Positions 6,445-11,142 of a stretch of 11,142 nucleotides of DNA are shown here, one piece after another; position 1 is the first letter of the stretch; each line of letters starts with the position of its first letter. The DNA is from Pseudomonadota bacterium (GTDB taxonomy: Bacteria > Pseudomonadota > Alphaproteobacteria > Rhizobiales > Beijerinckiaceae), in the NCBI GenBank assembly GCA_023452965.1, contig JAEXUU010000322.1, positions 1 through 11,142 of the forward strand. Direction: 5' to 3'. A program made the position numbers and the translations under genes. The notes below the pieces were generated by a model. The model ran no database searches and was not told the DNA's origin. It worked only from the letters and a program-made list of their open reading frames with translations.

Positions 6445-7458
6445 TCACCGCACATAGGGCATGATCTCCTGGTCGATCGCGCCGATGATCGAATGGCCGG
6501 CGGCATCCTTCATCTCGATGCGGACGCTGTCGCCGAAGCGCAGGAAGGGCGTCTTGGCCGCGCCGTCGCGAATGGTCTCGACCATGCGCTGCTCGGCGAT
6601 GCAGGCATAGCCGAGGCCGCCCTCGCCGACCGGGCGGCCCGGCCCGCCATCGGCATCGCGATTGGAGACGGTGCCCGAACCGACGACGGTGCCGGCGACG
6701 AGCGGGCGGGTCTTGGCCGCATGAGCGATCAGCACGCCGAAATCGAAGGTCATGTCGACGCCGGCCTCCGGCTTGCCGAAGGGCTTGCCGTTGATCTGGG
6801 CAAGCAGCGGCAGGTGCAGCTTGCCGTCCTTCCAGGAGGTACCGAGCTCCTCCGGCGTCACCGCCACCGGCGAGCAGGCCGAGGACGGCTTGGACTGCAG
6901 GAAGCCAAAACCCTTCGCCAGCTCCGCCGGGATCAGGTTGCGCAAGCTGACATCGTTGACGAGCATGACGAGGCGGACGAGCGCGCGCGCCTCGTCTGGG
7001 CTCGCGCCCATCGGCACGTCGCCGGTGATGACGGCGATCTCGGCCTCGAGGTCGATGCCGTAATCCTCGCTCGCGATCCGAATCGGCTGGCGCGGGCCGA
7101 GGAACGAATCGGAGCCGCCCTGGTACATCAGCGGGTCGGTCCAGAAGCTCGCGGGCATCTCGGCGCCCCGCGCCTTCCGAACGAGTTCGACATGGTTCAC
7201 ATAGGCCGAGCCGTCGACCCATTGATAGGCACGCGGCAGCGGCGAGGCGCAGTCGTGCTCGTGGAAGCGGAAGGACGGCACGGAGCCGTGCTCCAGCCCC
7301 TCCGCGAGGTCGGAAAGGCGCGGCGCGCAGCGCTCCCAATCATCCAGCGCCCCCTGCAGCGTGGCCACGACCGGGAAGGCATCCGTGGCGCGGGTCAGGT
7401 CGTTCGAGACGACGACGAGACGGCCGTCGCGGCCATGCGTGAGCGATGCAAGCTTCAT
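6445..7458 (-). CDS. Fumarylacetoacetate hydrolase (FAH) family protein
   Basis: A 337-residue FAH-superfamily hydrolase, which uses a divalent metal to cleave a C-C bond in acylpyruvates such as fumarylacetoacetate or fumarylpyruvate, the last step of homogentisate and gentisate breakdown. The active-site pattern is present: Asp82 and His89 in WVDGSAYVNHVE (same seven-residue spacing as the Asp/His pair of mammalian FAH), the ExE pair Glu138/Glu140 in DLEAEIAV, and Asp169 in VNDVS. A Gly-rich GTVVGSGTVSNRDADGG segment (257-272) is the usual C-terminal core. Length matches the longer bacterial fumarylacetoacetase-like class. GGGGAGGA lies about 10 bases upstream. It is the first gene of the minus-strand block and is divergent from the TRAP receptor. 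Confidence 0.9.
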   Translation of the reverse strand: MKLASLTHGRDGRLVVVSNDLTRATDAFPVVATLQGALDDWERCAPRLSDLAEGLEHGSVPSFRFHEHDCASPLPRAYQWVDGSAYVNHVELVRKARGAEMPASFWTDPLMYQGGSDSFLGPRQPIRIASEDYGIDLEAEIAVITGDVPMGASPDEARALVRLVMLVNDVSLRNLIPAELAKGFGFLQSKPSSACSPVAVTPEELGTSWKDGKLHLPLLAQINGKPFGKPEAGVDMTFDFGVLIAHAAKTRPLVAGTVVGSGTVSNRDADGGPGRPVGEGGLGYACIAEQRMVETIRDGAAKTPFLRFGDSVRIEMKDAAGHSIIGAIDQEIMPYVR

Positions 7459-7520
7459 CTCTTTTCATTCCTCCCCGGACACGCCATGAAGGGCGCAACG
7501 AGCTTTCGGGAGGAGACCAT
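7459..7520. promoter_or_regulatory. Short divergent control region between the FAH and TRAP receptor genes
   Basis: Only 62 bases separate the two divergent start codons. Both ends are occupied by strong ribosome sites (CCTCC complement near 7471-7475 for the FAH gene; GGGAGGAG at 7508-7515 for the TRAP gene). Promoters for both directions must overlap here or extend into the coding regions. I see no clear -35/-10 pair or operator palindrome. The arrangement suggests joint control by one regulator, which is not encoded in the window. Confidence 0.45.
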
Positions 7521-8606
7521 ATGGAACGCCGCACGTTTTTGAAAACTGGTGCGCTCGCTGCCGCCGCGACCTCGATCGCGATGCCGGCCATCGCCCAGTC
7601 GATGCCTGAAGTGAAATGGCGGCTGACCTCGAGCTTCCCCAAGCAGCTCGACACGATCTACGGCACGGCCCAGCAGTTCGCGAAGTTCATGTCGGACGCG
7701 ACCGACGGCCGGTTCCAGGTCCAGACCTTCTCGGCCGGCGAGATCGTTCCCGGCCTGCAGGCGCTCGACGCGGTCAGCTCCGGCACCGTCGAATGCGCCC
7801 ATACCCCGACCTATTTCTACATCGGCAAGGAGCCTGCCTTCGGCCTCGGCACCGGCATCCCCTTCGGCCTGAATGCCCGCCAGCAGCATAGCTGGTGGTA
7901 TTTCGGCGGCGGCGAGCAGATCATCAACGAGGCCCTGGCCAAGTTCAACGCCTACTCGATCCCCTGCGGCAATTCCGGCTGCCAGATGGGCGGCTTCTTC
8001 CGCAAGGAGCTGAAGACGGTCGACGACCTCAAGGGCCTGAAGTTCCGCATCGGCGGCATGGGCGGCGCGGTCCTCGCCAAGCTCGGCGTGGTGCCGACGC
8101 AGATCGCCCCCGGCGATGTCTACCCGGCGCTGGAGCGCGGCACGATCGACGCCGCCGAGTTCGTCGGCCCCTATGACGACGAGAAGCTCGGCTTCGTGAA
8201 GGTCGCGCCTTACTACTACTATCCCGGCTGGTGGGAGGGCGGCGCCATGCTGCACCTCGTCATCAACCAGGAGCAGTGGAACAAGCTGCCCAAGCACTAC
8301 CAGGCCTTGGTCTACCATGCCTGCGAGGCGGCCAATAACTGGATGCTGGCGAAGTACGACGCCGTGAACCCGGGCGGCCTGCGCCGGCTGGTCGGCCAGG
8401 GCGCGCAGCTCCGGGCCTTCCCGCAGCCGATCATGGAAGCCTCGCTCAAGGCGGCCGAGGAGTACTATGCCGAGACCTCGGCCAAGAGCGAGCTGTTCAA
8501 GAAGGGCTATGACTCGATGGTCGCCTTCCGCGGCGAGAACCTGCTCTGGTGGCAGGTCGCGGAACTCTCCTACGACGCCTTCATGAACCGGCTGAAGTCG
8601 CGCTAA
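7521..8606 (+). CDS. TRAP transporter solute-binding protein, TakP/DctP type
   Basis: A 361-residue periplasmic receptor of the DctP family, closest in pattern to the TakP branch (COG4663), which binds alpha-keto and related carboxylic acids for sodium-driven TRAP uptake. The N-terminus MERRTFLKTGALAAAAT is a Tat-type signal (RRTFLK), cleaved probably near AIAQ at 23-26. TakP-like landmarks are SSFPKQLDTIYG (37-48), NSGCQMGGFFRKE (151-163), LKFRIGGMGG with the conserved Arg176, GDVYPALERGTIDAAEFVGP (198-217) and YYYYPGWWEGG (231-241). The start at 7521 has GGGAGGAG six bases upstream. No small (DctQ) or large (DctM) permease genes follow. Divergence from the catabolic block suggests its ligand is the pathway substrate. 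Confidence 0.93.
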   Translation: MERRTFLKTGALAAAATSIAMPAIAQSMPEVKWRLTSSFPKQLDTIYGTAQQFAKFMSDATDGRFQVQTFSAGEIVPGLQALDAVSSGTVECAHTPTYFYIGKEPAFGLGTGIPFGLNARQQHSWWYFGGGEQIINEALAKFNAYSIPCGNSGCQMGGFFRKELKTVDDLKGLKFRIGGMGGAVLAKLGVVPTQIAPGDVYPALERGTIDAAEFVGPYDDEKLGFVKVAPYYYYPGWWEGGAMLHLVINQEQWNKLPKHYQALVYHACEAANNWMLAKYDAVNPGGLRRLVGQGAQLRAFPQPIMEASLKAAEEYYAETSAKSELFKKGYDSMVAFRGENLLWWQVAELSYDAFMNRLKSR

Positions 8607-8607
8607 C

Positions 8608-8635
8608 GAATTGGAATACGTGAATATTTCAATTC
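8608..8635 (+). repeat. Small hairpin just after the TRAP receptor stop
   Basis: Ten-base arms at 8608-8617 (GAATTGGAAT) and 8626-8635 (ATTTCAATTC) pair at 9 of 10 positions, with an 8-base loop. It starts one base after the TAA, so it could protect or end the TRAP message, but no T-run follows. Bases 8610-8622 match 11 of 13 with 8669-8681 in the larger palindrome downstream, so it may be a shortened copy of it. Confidence 0.6.
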
Positions 8636-8659
8636 TTCGACCATGATTCTTTGATTGAA

Positions 8660-8727
8660 GAGGGTACGACTGGAATTCGTGGGATTGATTGATCATCAAG
8701 AGTCCCACGAATTTCAATCGTACCCTC
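8660..8727. repeat. 68-base near-perfect palindrome in the AT-richer spacer
   Basis: Twenty-five-base arms at 8660-8684 and 8703-8727 are complementary at 23 of 25 positions (one C-A mismatch and one G-T pair). The 18-base centre contains a further TTGAT/ATCAA pairing. A CTTTGA hexamer lies on both sides, at 8649-8654 and 8731-8736. As RNA it would form a long stem, and as DNA a cruciform. It may be a bidirectional terminator without T-tract, a miniature mobile element or its remnant, or a regulatory site. It lies where the chromosome changes from catabolic to polysaccharide genes. Confidence 0.75.
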
Positions 8728-8732
8728 GCGCT

Positions 8733-8762
8733 TTGACCTCGTTTGTTGAGGTATTCGAGAAT
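8733..8762 (+). promoter_or_regulatory. Possible sigma-70-like promoter for the polysaccharide genes
   Basis: TTGACC (8733-8738) and GAGAAT (8757-8762) are 18 bases apart and match the consensus at 5 of 6 and 4 of 6 positions. A small ACCTC/GAGGT inverted repeat (8736-8740, 8748-8752) lies in the spacer and could be an operator. Transcription would leave about 85 bases of leader before the epimerase gene. This is a pattern match only. Confidence 0.3.
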
Positions 8763-8852
8763 TTCCTGGCGCGCGATCCACGCTCCTACCATGGAGTGTC
8801 TAGAGACCAGATTTGACATCAATCAGCCTGACGTGCCCGACGAGCATAACCC

Positions 8853-9434
8853 ATGCCGACAGCCTCTTATGACCTGCCTGACGGCGTTGCCATCCGATCG
8901 TTGAATCTTCATCGCGACGACCGCGGAGCCTTCCTCGAGATATTTCGCAACGAGTGGGGCACCGGTTGCGAGCCGATTCAATGGAACGTTGTACAGAGCG
9001 AAGCCAACGTCCTGCGCGGCGTTCACGTCCACATCACTCATGCCGACTATCTCGTCGTTATTGCGGGTAGAATGCAGTTGGGCCTTCACGATATCAGACC
9101 GGGGGCACCGAAGAATGCGGCATCACGGATGATCACACTCGATGCAACGCAACCTGTCGCGGTGACGATCCCGGCTGGTGTCTGTCACGGGTTCTACTTT
9201 CCAATCCCGAGCATCCACGTCTACGCGGTATCCCACTACTGGAACACCTCTGACGAATTGGGGTGCCGGTTCAACGCGCCTGAACTTGGGCTCTCATGGC
9301 CAACGACGGCGCCGCGCCTGTCGGATCGCGACGCAACGGCCTCAGAATATCGTCAGATGGTGGATCAGTATCTCACGGGACGGCAGGCATTTGCAGCGAC
9401 CGGCGACAACGAACCGGGCCTGGAACGGGCATGA
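8853..9434 (+). CDS. dTDP-4-dehydrorhamnose 3,5-epimerase family protein (RmlC-like)
   Basis: A 193-residue cupin-fold sugar epimerase. RmlC-type enzymes epimerise C3 and/or C5 of nucleotide-linked 4-keto-6-deoxy sugars for surface polysaccharides. Family marks are RDDRGAFLEIFR (21-32), NVVQSEANVLRGVHVH (45-60) with the catalytic-type His58, PAGVCHGF (107-114), and VYAVSHYW (123-130), in which Tyr129 aligns with the usual catalytic Tyr. FNAPELGLSWP (140-150) is the usual closing motif. The family's RGLHYQ is RGVHVH here and the usual GFAHGF is GVCHGF, so the substrate may not be dTDP-4-keto-rhamnose. The ribosome site is weak (GACGAG, 8840-8845). The stop overlaps the next start as ATGA. Confidence 0.88.
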   Translation: MPTASYDLPDGVAIRSLNLHRDDRGAFLEIFRNEWGTGCEPIQWNVVQSEANVLRGVHVHITHADYLVVIAGRMQLGLHDIRPGAPKNAASRMITLDATQPVAVTIPAGVCHGFYFPIPSIHVYAVSHYWNTSDELGCRFNAPELGLSWPTTAPRLSDRDATASEYRQMVDQYLTGRQAFAATGDNEPGLERA

Positions 9435-10351
9435 CGGCGATAGGCCTGATCGGCTTTGGTCGTTGGGGGAAGCTCATATTCCGAGACCTCCGCACGCTCG
9501 GTGCCACAGTCCACGTGGCTGTGCGATCCCCGGCGAGTCAGGCAGCGGCGCACGCCGCAGGCGCAAGCTCGGTTTGTCAGGATCTTCGGGACCTGCCGGG
9601 CGTTGACGGCTTTGTCGTTGCAACCCCAACATCGCTACATGCGGAAACCATCGAGCGCCTGATCCCACAAGGTCGGCCGATCTTCGTTGAGAAGCCGCTT
9701 ACCAGTGATCTCAATAGTGCCCGCAGGCTGGCCGAGCTGGCGCCCGAACGCATCTTCGTCATGGATAAATGGCGTTACCATCCGGGGGTCGAGGCGCTCG
9801 GCGCCCAGGTTCGTTCTGGCGCACTTGGCGACATCCTCGCCGTGCGCACGTACCGGCTCGGTTGGGACAACCCACACCGCGATGTCGATGCCATGTGGAT
9901 TTTGATGCCGCATGACCTGAGTATCGCCTACGAGATTCTTGGTTTCCTGCCTGCCGCTCGGGCCGCCTTCGTCACGATACCCGGTCGCGGCTATTCGAAC
10001 CTGATCGCCATTCTAGAGAATCCGGATGGCGGCCCGCAGGTCATCGCTGAAATCTCGGCCAATCATCCGACATCCCGCCGGGCGGTCGTCGTTGTCGGAA
10101 CCAAAGGCAGTGCCCAGCTCGCTGATTCCTATGACGACCGAATCCTCGTCGCCGACGGCACGCCCGGCCTTGATGCTGCACCGCCGAGACAGATCGCAGT
10201 TGGCGATGCCATGCCACTCCAGCGAGAGCTAGCCGCCTTTATCGCGCATCTCAACGGCGGGCCACCTCCGCGATCCTCTGCGGCCGAAGGTCTGCTTGTC
10301 GTTGAGCGGATCACCTCCCTACGGAGCCTTGCGGGCCTCGACCAGCCATGA
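9431..10351 (+). CDS. Gfo/Idh/MocA family NAD(P)-dependent oxidoreductase
   Basis: A 306-residue sugar or polyol dehydrogenase-like enzyme that would oxidise or reduce a ring hydroxyl or keto group with NAD(P). The N-terminal Rossmann motif is GFGRWG (8-13). The family's EKP signature is VEKPLTSD (86-93), with Lys88 the usual catalytic lysine. A conserved His161 lies in PHDLSIAYEILG. The length is slightly shorter than the common 330-350, from a compact C-terminal domain. Translation is coupled on both sides by ATGA overlaps: with the epimerase before it and the glycosyltransferase after it. This suggests it acts in the same nucleotide-sugar pathway, for example as a 4-keto-reductase; the exact step is not visible. 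Confidence 0.88.
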   Translation: MTAIGLIGFGRWGKLIFRDLRTLGATVHVAVRSPASQAAAHAAGASSVCQDLRDLPGVDGFVVATPTSLHAETIERLIPQGRPIFVEKPLTSDLNSARRLAELAPERIFVMDKWRYHPGVEALGAQVRSGALGDILAVRTYRLGWDNPHRDVDAMWILMPHDLSIAYEILGFLPAARAAFVTIPGRGYSNLIAILENPDGGPQVIAEISANHPTSRRAVVVVGTKGSAQLADSYDDRILVADGTPGLDAAPPRQIAVGDAMPLQRELAAFIAHLNGGPPPRSSAAEGLLVVERITSLRSLAGLDQP

Positions 10352-11142
10352 ATACGCCGCGCTTTACCGTGCTCCTGCCAGTCAACCGCCCACCGGAACT
10401 GTTGCCTTTCGCAATCGAGAGTGTCCTCGCCCAGGAAGGCGTCGAACTCGAACTGTTCATCATCTGCGACGGCGCTCCTCCCGCGACCGCCGAATGCGCC
10501 CGAGCTTATGCAAAGCGGGATCCTCGTGTCAGCGCCTTTGTCTTCGACAAGGGGGAAAGGCATGGAGAAGCTCACCGACACACTGCGCTGTTCGAGGCGC
10601 GTTATCCGCTCGTCGCCCAGATCGGCGACGATGATCTGTGGTTTCCGGACTATTTGGCCACTCTCGGCCGCCTGCTCGAGAGGGTCGACTTCGGTAACTT
10701 GCTCCAAGCCAGTCTGGCGGTATCAGGAGCAATTCATGTTCCTCCTGGCGATTTGGCTGACCCCGCCATTCGCAGCAAGATGCGTCACGAGGCATGGAAT
10801 TTCTTTGGACCTTCTACAGCCGGCTACCGACTGTCTGCCTATCGACGCCTGCCGATTGGCTGGAGTCCTGCTCCGCCAGACGTCTGGACCGATCTTCATA
10901 TGTGGCGGAAATTCCTCTCTCGCGACGACCTCGCCTTTGGAACGACATTTGCCGTCCGGGGGGTAAAATTAGGCGCCAATGAGCGAGTTGGCATGCCGCT
11001 CGCGGATCGAGCAGCAGAACTTGCCGCCGTAGCAGCCCATTTCCGGAATCCAGGCGAGCGCGAAGATTTCGCCGCTCGTGCGTTCAAATCTATCTGGCGC
11101 GAGCTCGATGTTTCACTGACTGCGGCATCCCAAGCTTTAGAG
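10348..11142 (+). CDS. Family 2 glycosyltransferase, 3' end beyond the window
   Basis: An open frame of 265 codons from the ATG at 10348 to the last base, without a stop. The GT-A fold is recognisable: FTVLLPVNRPPELLPFAIES at 6-25, LELFIICDG (34-42) with the nucleotide-binding Asp41, a His-rich GERHGEAHRHTAL segment (69-81) where the family often has a Gly-Asn turn, and the metal-binding triplet Asp94-Asp95-Asp96 in QIGDDDLWFP. It would transfer a sugar from a nucleotide donor to a growing polysaccharide at the inner membrane. No membrane span is seen in the part present. The start overlaps the upstream stop by four bases (ATGA). Acceptor and donor are unknown. Confidence 0.85.
   Translation, partial: MNTPRFTVLLPVNRPPELLPFAIESVLAQEGVELELFIICDGAPPATAECARAYAKRDPRVSAFVFDKGERHGEAHRHTALFEARYPLVAQIGDDDLWFPDYLATLGRLLERVDFGNLLQASLAVSGAIHVPPGDLADPAIRSKMRHEAWNFFGPSTAGYRLSAYRRLPIGWSPAPPDVWTDLHMWRKFLSRDDLAFGTTFAVRGVKLGANERVGMPLADRAAELAAVAAHFRNPGEREDFAARAFKSIWRELDVSLTAASQALE

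Noticed and set aside
5577..7542. Long plus-strand frames opposite the MBL and FAH genes
   Set aside because: These are shadows of two well-supported enzymes. No ribosome site or family pattern supports them.
8813..8818. A perfect TTGACA hexamer as a promoter for the epimerase gene
   Set aside because: No acceptable -10 hexamer lies 16-19 bases downstream before the start codon.
7455..8822. A 455-codon minus-strand frame opposite the TRAP receptor
   Set aside because: The plus-strand protein has clear TakP motifs and a Tat signal. The antisense frame is rich in Arg, Ala, Glu and His without any domain.
10421..10966. A 181-codon plus-strand frame within the glycosyltransferase
   Set aside because: It lies in another frame of the open glycosyltransferase gene that starts at 10348 and carries the DDD motif. 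It has no domain of its own.
1..11142. CRISPR array, tRNA or rRNA genes, transposase, phage or defence system
   Set aside because: No spaced direct repeats, cloverleaf-like segments, transposase motifs or known defence domains were seen on either strand.

Overview
The window is high-GC, densely packed bacterial DNA with long GC-rich codons, ATGA and TGATG gene overlaps, and gene families typical of Alphaproteobacteria. A Hyphomicrobiales member such as Bosea or a relative would fit. That placement is inferred from style and family content, because no marker gene is complete here.

Layout. (1) 1-1828 looks like ordinary chromosome. It holds the first 37 codons of cysS on the minus strand, a 395-base divergent spacer, two small cysteine-containing exported proteins on the plus strand (507-833, 922-1284), and a convergent creA (1310-1828). 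(2) A GNAT acetyltransferase (1920-2495) runs tail to tail into a four-helix membrane protein (2465-2998), and the two overlap by 31 bases. (3) 2465-7458 reads as one minus-strand block. In transcription order it encodes an FAH-family hydrolase, an MBL-fold protein, a DinB-family protein, a class A FAD monooxygenase, a DUF2783 small protein and the membrane protein. The middle genes touch or overlap. The families (ring hydroxylase, DinB-type isomerase candidate, FAH hydrolase) point to catabolism of an aromatic acid through a gentisate- or homogentisate-like route, but no ring-cleavage dioxygenase is in view. (4) Divergent from the block, 62 bases away, is a TakP/DctP-type TRAP solute-binding protein with a Tat-like signal (7521-8606). 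It probably collects the pathway substrate or a keto-acid, but no TRAP permease genes follow it.

(5) After the TRAP gene the character changes. The 246-base spacer is AT-richer and carries a 68-base near-perfect palindrome plus a smaller related hairpin. Beyond it lie three plus-strand genes joined by 4-base overlaps: an RmlC-type sugar 3,5-epimerase, a Gfo/Idh/MocA oxidoreductase, and a family 2 glycosyltransferase that stays open to the window end. This looks like the start of a surface-polysaccharide cluster, which are commonly exchanged between strains.

The main points for follow-up are: the FAD monooxygenase lacks the Asp of its GD motif; the MBL protein lacks the second-metal ligands; a GC hairpin overlaps the monooxygenase ribosome site; a REP-like palindrome sits inside the catabolic block; the TRAP receptor is an orphan; and an island-like boundary is marked by inverted repeats. 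I found no CRISPR array, tRNA, rRNA, transposase or clear defence system.
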